Shown: one piece after another, positions 1 through 7,510 of the stretch
Numbering within the stretch: position 1 is the stretch's first letter
Layout of the letters: each line of letters begins with the position of its first letter
Assembly (NCBI RefSeq): GCF_036568125.1
Contig: NZ_DATCTF010000012.1
Coordinates: forward strand, 62,001-126,000
DNA: 64,000 nucleotides
Direction of reading: 5' to 3'
From: Magnetovibrio sp.
GTDB lineage: Bacteria; Pseudomonadota; Alphaproteobacteria; Rhodospirillales; Magnetovibrionaceae
Made by a program: the position numbers and the translations under genes
Notes under the pieces: model-generated
Told to the model about the DNA's origin: nothing
Databases searched by the model: none
The model's input: the letters and a program-made list of their open reading frames with translations, nothing else

Positions 1-858
1 CGCGCCCAGATCGGAATGCCATTCGGCGGGGCGCGCGCCGAAGCGGCGCTCGAACCGCGCCAGCCATTGTGAACTGAGGGCGATTTCCGGCAACAGCACC
101 AACACCTGCTGAGCGTTTTTCAGCGCTTCGGCCACCGCCTCGAAATAGACCTCGGTCTTGCCCGAGCCCGGCACCCCGTCGAGCAGCACCGCCGCATAAC
201 CGCCCGCCTTGGTTTTCGCCGCCAAATCGGCGGCGGCGGCGCGCTGGGCGTCGGACAAATCCGGCCCCCGGCGATGCGGGTCGGGTTGCGGCCAAACTTT
301 CTCGCGCAGCCGCGACGCTTCCACCAGCGCGCCCGCTTTGGCCAATCCCGCGACCACGGCGGGCGAGCATCCCGCCTCCATCGCCGCTTCGGCCGCGCTC
401 AGCGGTGGGCCGTCTTTGAGCACCGCCAACACCCGTTCGCGGGTGGCGGTCAGTTTAATCTCGGGCTGCGGTTCGGCCAGTCGGTAGGTTTTGACGCCTT
501 TGGGCGGTTCCAGTGCGTCGCTCACGCTCATCGCCATTTTCAGCACCGCCCCGGGGCTCGACAGCGTGTAGCCCGCGACCCAGTCGATGAAACGCCGGGT
601 GATTTCGGCCATCGGTACGGCAGGCAATTTTTCGATCACCGCCTTGAGCTTGCCGTCCGCGACATCGCCCGCCCCCGGCCCCCATACCACGCCGAGCATT
701 TTGCGTGGGCCCAACGGCACGCGCACGAAATCACCCGCACCAAGCATGAGATCCTCGGGCACGCGGTAATCGTAGACCTGGCCGAACGGCCCCGGCAGCA
801 GAACGCCGCAGCGTGCGCCGGGGGGGTATGTGTCTGGGAGCGAATCGATCTGCGTCAT
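1..858 (-). CDS. priA: primosomal protein N' (replication restart helicase), N-terminal part
   Basis: The first 286 codons of PriA, cut by the window edge; the frame runs open to base 1. PriA is the 3'-5' DNA helicase that reloads the replisome at stalled forks. Seen here: an N-terminal DNA-binding region beginning MTQIDSLPDTYPPG, the family-typical stretch FGQVYDYRVPED, then the start of the helicase domain with a Walker A box GVPGSGKTEVYFEAV and the following LVLLPEIALSSQWLARFERR block. The zinc-binding cysteines and helicase C lobe lie outside the window. It is transcribed away from DUF484-xerC, with about 90 bases between the divergent starts. The start is the ATG at 856-858; no other start in this frame fits the family better. 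Confidence 0.93.
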   Translation of the reverse strand, partial: MTQIDSLPDTYPPGARCGVLLPGPFGQVYDYRVPEDLMLGAGDFVRVPLGPRKMLGVVWGPGAGDVADGKLKAVIEKLPAVPMAEITRRFIDWVAGYTLSSPGAVLKMAMSVSDALEPPKGVKTYRLAEPQPEIKLTATRERVLAVLKDGPPLSAAEAAMEAGCSPAVVAGLAKAGALVEASRLREKVWPQPDPHRRGPDLSDAQRAAAADLAAKTKAGGYAAVLLDGVPGSGKTEVYFEAVAEALKNAQQVLVLLPEIALSSQWLARFERRFGARPAEWHSDLGA

Positions 859-951
859 GCCCCCAGCTTACGGAAGGAAAGCATTAACGAAAATGGTTCA
901 TGATGAGCCATTACGATTCGGTCCGAGACTTCGGAACTGTGAGGGGCGCCC

Positions 952-1659
952 ATGACCATGAACATCCAAACCACCGAGACACTGTTGAGTGACGACGATA
1001 TCGGCCAGTATTTGCTCGACAATCCGGATTTCTTTTCGCGCAATCCCGAAGTCTTGGTACAGATGCAGGGCCCGACGGCGGTGCAACGCGCCGACGGCGT
1101 CGTCGACTTCCAATCCGTGATGGTCGACCGGCTGCGCGATGAAATCCAGAACCTCACCGCCTGCACCCAGGACGTGATCGAAACCAGCCGCACCAACATG
1201 ACCTATCTGACCCGTACCCACGCTGCGGTGCTGGCGTTGTTGTCGGCCCAGGACGCGCAGCACATGGCGCGGATCATCACCCAGGACTTGCCGTTGCTGT
1301 TGGACGTCGATGCTGTGGCGTTCGGTTTCGAACAAAACACCAAGGCCGAGACGGCCTTGCGTCTGCCCGGCGTGCGCATGCTGCCGTTCAATTATCTGGA
1401 CGCGCAGATCGGCGAAGGCGGCGACGTCGCCTTGATCCGCGACATGCTCGACGACGGCACCGTGTTCGGCGACGAGCATCTCGACATTCGCTCCGCCGCG
1501 CTGGCGCGTTTGCGTCCCAGCGCCACCACCGCGGGTGGCCTGATCGCACTGGGTTCGCACATGTCCGGCGCGTTTCACGCCGGTCAGGGCACGGATTTGC
1601 TCAATTTCCTGGCCCGCGTCTGCGAAAAGCTGTTCCAGAAATGGCTCACCAACACCTAG
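952..1659 (+). CDS. DUF484 family protein
   Basis: A 235-residue protein of the DUF484 family, which has a GAF-like fold and is often encoded directly before xerC, as here. Seen: an N-terminal segment LLSDDDIGQYLLDNPDFFSRNPEVL that is characteristic of the family (Y-L-x-x-N-P-x-F-F), a helical stretch to about residue 85, then an alpha/beta region ending GSHMSGAFHAGQGTDLLNFLARVCE. Its last 19 bases overlap the xerC start, implying translational coupling. The molecular role is not established; the link with xerC is by genome context. An internal ATG at 958 (MNIQ) is an alternative start. No catalytic motif is visible. Confidence 0.85.
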   Translation: MTMNIQTTETLLSDDDIGQYLLDNPDFFSRNPEVLVQMQGPTAVQRADGVVDFQSVMVDRLRDEIQNLTACTQDVIETSRTNMTYLTRTHAAVLALLSAQDAQHMARIITQDLPLLLDVDAVAFGFEQNTKAETALRLPGVRMLPFNYLDAQIGEGGDVALIRDMLDDGTVFGDEHLDIRSAALARLRPSATTAGGLIALGSHMSGAFHAGQGTDLLNFLARVCEKLFQKWLTNT

Positions 1660-2621
1660 ACGCTCCCACCCTGCCCGGCGCGCTGGAGCTCATCCCCGCC
1701 GAGCCCGCGTTGAAACGCGCGTTGAGCGAATGGCTCGATTGGTTGAAGCACGAAAAACGCTCCAGCCCCCACACGCTCGACAATTACAGCCGTGACATCG
1801 CTGCGTTTCTGACCTTTTTCAGCGAACACCTGGGTTTTGCGCCGGGCGTGCGCGACTTGGCGGATTTGCGCGCGGTGGACTTTCGCGGCTGGCTGGCGCG
1901 CCTTGGCCAAGACGGTAAAAGCCGCGCCACCATCGCGCGGCGGTTTTCGACCTTGCGCACATTATATAAATACCTCGAACGCCAAGGCGTGCTCAGCAAC
2001 GCTGCCATACACGCCGTGCGCACCCCCAAATTGCCCAAATCCCTACCTAAGGCCTTGAGTGTCGAAGAGGCGCTGGAAATGGTCGAACTGGCCGACGTGC
2101 TGGCCACTGAACACTGGGTCGGCAAACGCGACCGGGCGCTGCTCATGCTGCTGTACGGCTGCGGCCTGCGCATCGCCGAGGCCTTGGACCTGGATGTCAA
2201 GGACGTGCCCGAAGGCGACACCATGGTCGTCACCGGTAAAGGCAACAAGCAACGCGTGGTTCCGGTTCTGCCCAAGGTGCGCGCGGCCATAAGCGCATAC
2301 ATGAAAGCCAGTCCATATCCGATGACGCCAAACAGCCCCTTGTTTTTGGGCGTGCGCGGCAAACGCTTACAAGCGGGGGTGGCCCAGGCCATGGTGCGCG
2401 ACATGCGCGCTTATCTGGGGCTGCCCGACAGCGCCACGCCGCATGCGTTGCGCCACAGCTTCGCCACCCACCTGCTTGCCGGGGGCGGCGACTTGCGCAC
2501 CATTCAGGAGCTTTTGGGGCATGCCTCGTTAAGCACCACCCAGCGCTATACCGATGTGGACGCCGCGCGCTTGCAGGCGGTTTATTCTCACACACATCCC
2601 CGCGCAAAAAGAAAAAACTAA
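1641..2621 (+). CDS. xerC: tyrosine recombinase XerC
   Basis: Site-specific tyrosine recombinase that, with XerD, resolves chromosome dimers at dif near the division septum. The 326-residue protein has the SAM-like N-terminal DNA-binding domain (about residues 20-110, with SSPHTLDNYSRDIAAF) and a catalytic domain containing the conserved residues: Arg in GCGLRIAEAL, Lys in the beta-hairpin near GKGNKQR, the HALRHSFATHLL box, His in LLGHASLSTT and the nucleophile Tyr in TQRYTDVD. It overlaps the DUF484 gene by 19 bases. The neighbourhood is chromosomal housekeeping (priA, DUF484) and no attachment site or cargo is seen, so this is the housekeeping recombinase and not an element integrase. Confidence 0.95.
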   Translation: MAHQHLDAPTLPGALELIPAEPALKRALSEWLDWLKHEKRSSPHTLDNYSRDIAAFLTFFSEHLGFAPGVRDLADLRAVDFRGWLARLGQDGKSRATIARRFSTLRTLYKYLERQGVLSNAAIHAVRTPKLPKSLPKALSVEEALEMVELADVLATEHWVGKRDRALLMLLYGCGLRIAEALDLDVKDVPEGDTMVVTGKGNKQRVVPVLPKVRAAISAYMKASPYPMTPNSPLFLGVRGKRLQAGVAQAMVRDMRAYLGLPDSATPHALRHSFATHLLAGGGDLRTIQELLGHASLSTTQRYTDVDAARLQAVYSHTHPRAKRKN

Positions 2622-2772
2622 TCCAGTTTTGCGTAATATCTTTCTTTTTTCCGTGACGTAAAAGTCAAGCCTCGGAAAAACCACGCGAAATGTGTGCGCG
2701 CATTGTACTACCCACACTTTTCTTTTTTCTAATATGAAAGATCCCTCAAATGAAAACAGGGGGATAACAAAA

Positions 2773-3699
2773 ATGATCCGCACACTTACGCTCATCGCCA
2801 TGGCTTTCGTGGCGTTGCTGACGTTCCAGGCCCCGGCTCACGCCGCTGGCGAAATGAAGCCCTTCTTCCTCGCCAGCAAAGGCGCAGGTTCCATGGAGGC
2901 CAGCGTCGCCGACGCCACTGCAAAGCTGCAAGGGGCGGGCTTTGAAGTTGCCGGCACATACTCGCCATACAAAGGCGCGACCGTCATCATCGTCACGAGC
3001 GATGCACTGAAAGCCGCCGCCGCCAAAACCGAATTCGGCGCTTATGGCGTCGTTCAACGTATTTCCGTCACCGAAGTCAACGGCGAAATCCAAGTCTCTT
3101 ACACCAACCCCAGCTACATGGCCGCCGCTTACCGCATGGACGGTAACATGGCCGATGTCACCGCAGCGCTGAACACCGCGCTCGGCAACCAAGGGGAATT
3201 CGGCCCGGACAAAGGTCTGACCGATGCCGACCTGCGTGACTACCACTATGCGTTTTTGATGGAATACTTCGATGATCCGTCCAAGTTGGCGTCGTACAAC
3301 GATTACGCCAGCGCCGTTGCCGGCGTCGAAGCCGCACTCGCCAACAACACCGCCGGCGTGACCAAAGTCGCCCGCGTCGACGTCCCCGGCAAGGAAGAAA
3401 CATACTTCGCCGTCGGTCTGTCGGGCGACTTGAACAATAACAACGAAAAGTTCCGCGCTGACGAATTCATCATGGGTGAAATCGATTTCAAAGAACTGCG
3501 TTCGACTGCGCATCTGCCCTATGAAATCGTGGTGTCCGGTGATCGCGTCTACGCGTTGTACGCACGGTTCCGCATTGCCATCAACTTCCCGGATCTGTCG
3601 ATGATGGGCGACAACAGCTTCATGAACATCATGGCGTCGCCCGAAGCCATCCGCAAAGCCTTGACCTTGGCCAGCGGTGGCGAATTCAAAGAAAAGTAA
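2773..3699 (+). CDS. secreted protein, DUF302-like
   Basis: A 308-residue exported protein of unknown function. The start at 2773 follows GGGGGATAAC and gives a clean signal peptide (MIRTLTLIAMAFVALLTFQAPAHA, cleavage after about residue 24). The longer in-frame ORF from 2692 would bury the signal and is not preferred. The mature part contains a region near residues 35-75 (MEASVADATAKLQGAGFEVAG) that resembles the DUF302 fold, in which a short amphipathic helix is followed by beta strands. The rest (LTDADLRDYHYAFLMEYFDDP and a C-terminal MMGDNSFMNIMASPE) I do not recognise. It stands alone, with a terminator just downstream. A DUF302 relationship is my inference from pattern only. Confidence 0.6.
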   Translation: MIRTLTLIAMAFVALLTFQAPAHAAGEMKPFFLASKGAGSMEASVADATAKLQGAGFEVAGTYSPYKGATVIIVTSDALKAAAAKTEFGAYGVVQRISVTEVNGEIQVSYTNPSYMAAAYRMDGNMADVTAALNTALGNQGEFGPDKGLTDADLRDYHYAFLMEYFDDPSKLASYNDYASAVAGVEAALANNTAGVTKVARVDVPGKEETYFAVGLSGDLNNNNEKFRADEFIMGEIDFKELRSTAHLPYEIVVSGDRVYALYARFRIAINFPDLSMMGDNSFMNIMASPEAIRKALTLASGGEFKEK

Positions 3700-3751
3700 T
3701 TCGGCCTCCAGCCGCCTGAAATGGTTCAATTTTAAGAACCATTGAACCTCT

Positions 3752-3783
3752 CCGCCCGGCATCGCGCCGGGCGGAATTCTTTA
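3752..3783 (+). terminator. rho-independent terminator after the DUF302-like gene
   Basis: A perfect 9-bp stem CCGCCCGGC / GCCGGGCGG (3752-3760 with 3766-3774, loop ATCGC) followed by AATTCTTT. A second small inverted repeat AATGGTTC / GAACCATT lies just before it at 3720-3742. Confidence 0.75.
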
Positions 3784-3837
3784 CAGCCCGATACAACCAT
3801 GGTTAAATGAGCACAACCATAAGGAACCTAGATATCG

Positions 3838-4284
3838 GTGCTCGCCATGACTTCCACAGCGCAGAATACGTCATCTCAACCGATGTATTGTCTGGATGAG
3901 ATCACCCGCCGCGCGGCTCGTGTCGCCCTTGCGGGAAACGACGCCGTGCGCGTTCCGTACATCTGCCAATTGTCCGGGGCATCCGAAGAAATCCTCCTCA
4001 TCAGCCGGTATGCCGCCGAACGCATGGTCGTTGCCACCCACGGCGCCATCGACATCGACGAAGCGCGGGTGCTGGCCATGGTACACATCGCCAAGCTGTG
4101 CGAACAAGACATTGGCGAGCTGTTGCACATGTCCGGCACAAAAGCCGCCAACATTCTCAAAGACTTGATGGCGCGAAATTTGGCCTTTGCTCACACCATC
4201 AACGGCGTGACGTGCTACATCCAAACCGACGGGGAAGTGCGCACCCAATTCACGGATTTGGCCCTCGGTGCGTTGAGCGCCTAA
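3838..4284 (+). CDS. small winged-helix-like protein, unknown function
   Basis: A 148-residue soluble protein. I do not recognise its family. The C-terminal half (about residues 75-140: EARVLAMVHIAKLCEQDIGELL, then a helix TKAANILKDLMARNLAF and a strand pair AHTINGVTCYIQTDGE) looks like a winged helix-turn-helix, as in MarR/ArsR-type folds, so DNA binding is a reasonable guess. The N-terminal part contains ITRRAARVALAGNDAVRVPYICQLSG. The start is given as GTG 3838, 11 bases after AAGGAAC; an ATG at 3847 is the alternative. It stands alone and converges on the STAS gene, with only 15 bases between the stops. Confidence 0.55.
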   Translation: MLAMTSTAQNTSSQPMYCLDEITRRAARVALAGNDAVRVPYICQLSGASEEILLISRYAAERMVVATHGAIDIDEARVLAMVHIAKLCEQDIGELLHMSGTKAANILKDLMARNLAFAHTINGVTCYIQTDGEVRTQFTDLALGALSA

Positions 4285-4299
4285 TTATAAACGTCGCGC

Positions 4300-4656
4300 T
4301 TAGCGTCGCACCCACACCCATGCTCCGGGCAGTTCGTCGGCGGTGAAGTGTTCGGCTTCGCCATAGGCAAGCCGATTGAGCGTACCTGCCGCGACCTCGC
4401 TCCACTTTGCACCGCCGACGATGGCGATGCGTTCCAATTCGTTCCAGTGCTTCACGCCCATGATAAATTCTTCCCACGCCGCCGCGGGGTCGACGCGGTC
4501 GCATTCCGACACGTCCAACAGCAGCCGGACCGCTTTGTGTTCGTCGATCAACTCTTCAATGCGCACGGCCAACAGCTTGCATTCATCGCCGCCAAGACGG
4601 CCTGCGATGCGTGCGCCGACCACGTTGCCACTGCTTTCGGGTAGAATTTCAAGCAT
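4300..4656 (-). CDS. STAS/SpoIIAA-like domain protein
   Basis: A 118-residue protein with the SpoIIAA-like (STAS, DUF3478) fold: MLEILPESSGNVVGARIAGRLGGDECKLL at the start, the central strand-helix RLLLDVSECDRVDPAAAWEEF, and a final FTADELPGAWVWV. Members bind small hydrophobic ligands or act as anti-sigma antagonist-like modules; the substrate here is unknown. The start at 4656 has a strong GGAGG four bases upstream and is preferred to the in-frame ATG at 4680. An extended -10 element (TGGTATAAT on the minus strand at about 4695-4703) lies inside the loop of the lpd terminator, which is probably this gene's own promoter. Confidence 0.7.
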   Translation of the reverse strand: MLEILPESSGNVVGARIAGRLGGDECKLLAVRIEELIDEHKAVRLLLDVSECDRVDPAAAWEEFIMGVKHWNELERIAIVGGAKWSEVAAGTLNRLAYGEAEHFTADELPGAWVWVRR

Positions 4657-4672
4657 GACGCCTCCATGCGTC

Positions 4673-4712
4673 TCACACAAAAGGGCCTGCGTTGATTATA
4701 CCACGCAGGCCC
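4673..4712 (-). terminator. terminator of the TCA (lpd) operon, with a promoter in its loop
   Basis: Perfect 10-bp stem GGGCCTGCGT / ACGCAGGCCC (4683-4692 with 4703-4712), followed on the minus strand by CTTTTGTG. It lies 40 bases after the lpd stop. The loop carries TGGTATAAT on the minus strand, an extended -10 box placed about 40 bases before the STAS start codon. Confidence 0.65.
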
Positions 4713-4751
4713 GATTTGGTGTGTGACAAGAACGGCTTTTCTATGGGCCAC

Positions 4752-6146
4752 CTAGACGTGAATGGCGCGGCCCAAGCATGCCAGGGCGGCTTCCTTGACG
4801 GCTTCGGCCGTGCCCGGATGGGCATGGCTGGTGCGCGCGATGTCTTCGCTTGAGCCGCCGAATTCCATCGCCAGGACAATTTCTTGAATCAACTCGCCCG
4901 CGCCGGGACCGATGATATGCGCGCCCAGCACGCGATCGGTTTTGGCGTCGGCGAGAATCTTCACGAAGCCTTCGGTGTCGCCCACCGCGCGGGCGCGGGA
5001 ATTGGCCATGAATGGGAATTTTCCGACGCTGTACGCAACGCCTTCGGCTTTCAAGGTCTCTTCGGTCTTGCCCAAGGCGGCGATTTCCGGGTGGGTGTAG
5101 ACCACGCCTGGGATCGCCCCGTAATTCACATGGCCCGCTTGGCCGGCGATGAGTTCAACACACGCGATGCCTTCTTCCTCGGCCTTGTGCGCCAACATCG
5201 CGCCGCCGATGACGTCGCCGATGGCATAGATGCCCGCGACGTTGGTTTTGAAGTGACCGTCGGTCGTCACGAAGCCGCGCGCGTCCATGGCGACGCCGAT
5301 GTCGCCGAGACCCAACTTGTCGGTAAACGGACGCCGCCCGATGGCCACCAGGACGACATCGGCTTTAAGCGTTTCCGCGTCGCCGCCCGCCGCCGGCTCA
5401 AGCGTCAAGGTGACGCCGCTCTTGGCGGTTTTCGCGCCGGTAACCTTGGTTCCGGTCTTGAAATTCAGACCCTGTTTCTTGAGCGTACGGGTCGCCTGTT
5501 TGACCACTTCGCCGTCCATGCCCGGCAAGATCGCCGGCAGGAATTCAACCACCGTGACGTCGGCACCGAGACGCCGCCACACCGAGCCCAATTCCAATCC
5601 GATCACGCCGCCGCCGATCACGACCATCGTCTTTGGCACCTTTGGCAGATCCAACGCACCGGTGGAGGTCACGATCTGCTTTTCATCGACCTCGACGCCC
5701 GGCAAGGCAGCGGGTTCGGATCCTGTGGCGATGATGATGTGCTTGGCGTTGTAGGCGTCTTTGCCGACCTGCACGTGGCCGGGCGCGGTGATCACGCCTT
5801 CGCCGACGATATGGGTGACTTTGTTTTTCTTGAACAAGAACGCAATGCCCTTGGTCAAATCACCAACCACCGAATCCTTGCGCGCCAACATGGCTTTCAA
5901 GTCCAACTTCGGCGCCGCGACGTTGACGCCGTGCGCGGCGAGGCCGTGTCCGGCTTCTTCGAACAAGTGCGACGACTGCAACAGCGCTTTGGATGGAATG
6001 CAGCCCACGTTCAGGCATGTGCCGCCCAACGTGTCGCGTTTGTCGACGCACGCCGTCTTGAAGCCCAGTTGCGCGGCGCGGATGGCGGCGACGTAGCCGC
6101 CCGGCCCGCCGCCGATGATGATGACGTCGAATGCGTTGTCGGTCAT
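4752..6146 (-). CDS. lpdA: dihydrolipoyl dehydrogenase (E3)
   Basis: Flavoprotein E3 component that reoxidises dihydrolipoamide with NAD+ in 2-oxoacid dehydrogenase complexes. 464 residues, normal for the family. Seen: N-terminal FAD dinucleotide fold [10 protein letters not shown] (residues 9-18), redox disulfide in [16 protein letters not shown] (Cys44/Cys49), the NAD-binding fold [16 protein letters not shown], the second FAD motif [16 protein letters not shown], and the C-terminal dimer-interface active-site His-Glu in [13 protein letters not shown]. It lies 22 bases after sucB, so it is the E3 of the 2-oxoglutarate dehydrogenase complex in this operon. A GGAGA ribosome site precedes the ATG by 9 bases. 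Confidence 0.96.
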   Translation of the reverse strand: MTDNAFDVIIIGGGPGGYVAAIRAAQLGFKTACVDKRDTLGGTCLNVGCIPSKALLQSSHLFEEAGHGLAAHGVNVAAPKLDLKAMLARKDSVVGDLTKGIAFLFKKNKVTHIVGEGVITAPGHVQVGKDAYNAKHIIIATGSEPAALPGVEVDEKQIVTSTGALDLPKVPKTMVVIGGGVIGLELGSVWRRLGADVTVVEFLPAILPGMDGEVVKQATRTLKKQGLNFKTGTKVTGAKTAKSGVTLTLEPAAGGDAETLKADVVLVAIGRRPFTDKLGLGDIGVAMDARGFVTTDGHFKTNVAGIYAIGDVIGGAMLAHKAEEEGIACVELIAGQAGHVNYGAIPGVVYTHPEIAALGKTEETLKAEGVAYSVGKFPFMANSRARAVGDTEGFVKILADAKTDRVLGAHIIGPGAGELIQEIVLAMEFGGSSEDIARTSHAHPGTAEAVKEAALACLGRAIHV

Positions 6147-6168
6147 GTACTCGGTCTCCGGCTTTCTC

Positions 6169-7446
6169 TTAGGCGTCCAACATGATGCGGTCGGGATCTT
6201 CGATGCATTCCTTGACCCGAACCAGGAAGGTCACGGCCTCACGACCATCGACGATGCGATGATCGTACGACAGCGCCAGATACATCATCGGTCGCGCCTG
6301 GATGGAGCCGTCGGGCATGACCATGGGACGCATCTGAATTTTGTGCATGCCCAAGATGCCCGATTGCGGTGGGTTGAGGATCGGCGTCGACAACAACGAG
6401 CCGAAGATGCCGCCATTGGTGATGGTGAAGGTACCACCCGACATTTCTTCCATGGTCAAGCGACCTTCGCGCGCCCGGCGGCCGAAATCGTTGATCGACT
6501 GCTCAATCTCGGCAAAGCCCAAGGTGTCGCAATCGCGCACCACCGGAACCACCAGACCGTTTTCGGTGCCGACCGCAATGCCGATGTCGTAGTGGTTCTT
6601 GAAGATGATGTCGCCAGCGTTGATTTCCGCGTTGACGGCGGGCAGTTCACGCAACGCGGTCACCACCGCTTTGGTGAAGAACGACATGAAGCCCAGTTTC
6701 ACGCCGTGCTTTTTCTCAAAGCCGTCCTTGAAGCGTGTGCGCAGGTCCATGACGTTGGTCATGTCCACCTCGTTGAAGGTGGTGAGCATGGCCGCAGTGT
6801 TTTGCGCTTCCTTGAGGCGCTCGGCAACGCGTTTGCGCAATCGCGTCATCGGCACACGTTCTTCGCGCGGCCCAATCGGGCGCGGCGGATATTGCGCGGC
6901 GGCGGGTGCCGGCGCCGAAGAGGAAGCCGGAGCAGGTGCCGGAGCGGGCGCAGGCGCTGCGGGGGCAGGCACCGCCGGGGATGCCGCAGGTGTGGCTTGG
7001 CGAGTTTCCAGATACGCCAGCACATCGCCTTTGACGATACGACCGTCTTTGCCGGTGCCTTTGATCTGATCGGGATCAATGCTGTTTTCATCGATGAGCT
7101 TTTTCACCGCCGGTGACAGCGGTGCATCGCTATCGCTGTCGGCTTGTGCCTCCACAACAGGCGCCGATTCCGCTTTTGCAGCCGGGGCCGGAGCAGCCAC
7201 AGCCGCGGCGGCTTCATCGATAGTGCCGAGCACCGCGCCGACGCCGACATCGGTGCCGGCGGCGAACGCGATATCTTTGAGCACGCCGGCTGCCGGTGCG
7301 GGCACCTCCACCGTTACTTTATCGGTTTCCAACTCGACGATGGGCTCATCCAACTGCACCGCCTCGCCCGGTTGTTTAAACCACTTGGCGACCGTTGCCT
7401 CGGTGACCGATTCCCCCAGAACAGGCACTTTGATTTCGGTAGACAT
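6169..7446 (-). CDS. sucB: 2-oxoglutarate dehydrogenase E2, dihydrolipoyl succinyltransferase
   Basis: Core acyltransferase of the 2-oxoglutarate dehydrogenase complex, passing the succinyl group to CoA. 425 residues: one lipoyl domain (1-76) with the lipoylated Lys43 in [14 protein letters not shown], a Pro/Ala hinge, the peripheral subunit-binding domain (about 107-145, [33 protein letters not shown]), a second Ala/Pro-rich linker, and the catalytic domain with the HxxxDG motif (His396, Asp400 in [13 protein letters not shown]). The [13 protein letters not shown]-type start of the catalytic core is present as [17 protein letters not shown]. It sits between sucA and lpd in one operon; GAGAGGACATA precedes the start. 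Confidence 0.96.
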   Translation of the reverse strand: MSTEIKVPVLGESVTEATVAKWFKQPGEAVQLDEPIVELETDKVTVEVPAPAAGVLKDIAFAAGTDVGVGAVLGTIDEAAAAVAAPAPAAKAESAPVVEAQADSDSDAPLSPAVKKLIDENSIDPDQIKGTGKDGRIVKGDVLAYLETRQATPAASPAVPAPAAPAPAPAPAPASSSAPAPAAAQYPPRPIGPREERVPMTRLRKRVAERLKEAQNTAAMLTTFNEVDMTNVMDLRTRFKDGFEKKHGVKLGFMSFFTKAVVTALRELPAVNAEINAGDIIFKNHYDIGIAVGTENGLVVPVVRDCDTLGFAEIEQSINDFGRRAREGRLTMEEMSGGTFTITNGGIFGSLLSTPILNPPQSGILGMHKIQMRPMVMPDGSIQARPMMYLALSYDHRIVDGREAVTFLVRVKECIEDPDRIMLDA

Positions 7447-7510
7447 TATGTCCTCTCGCTTTCGTTCGGCTCGTCAGAGGCGTTCCCTGCGGCCTTATCC
7501 ATTCAGTTCG

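Noticed and set aside
1641-2621. Tyrosine recombinase as integrase of a mobile element
   Set aside because: Chromosomal XerC context (priA, DUF484), no att sites, no cargo genes and normal composition.
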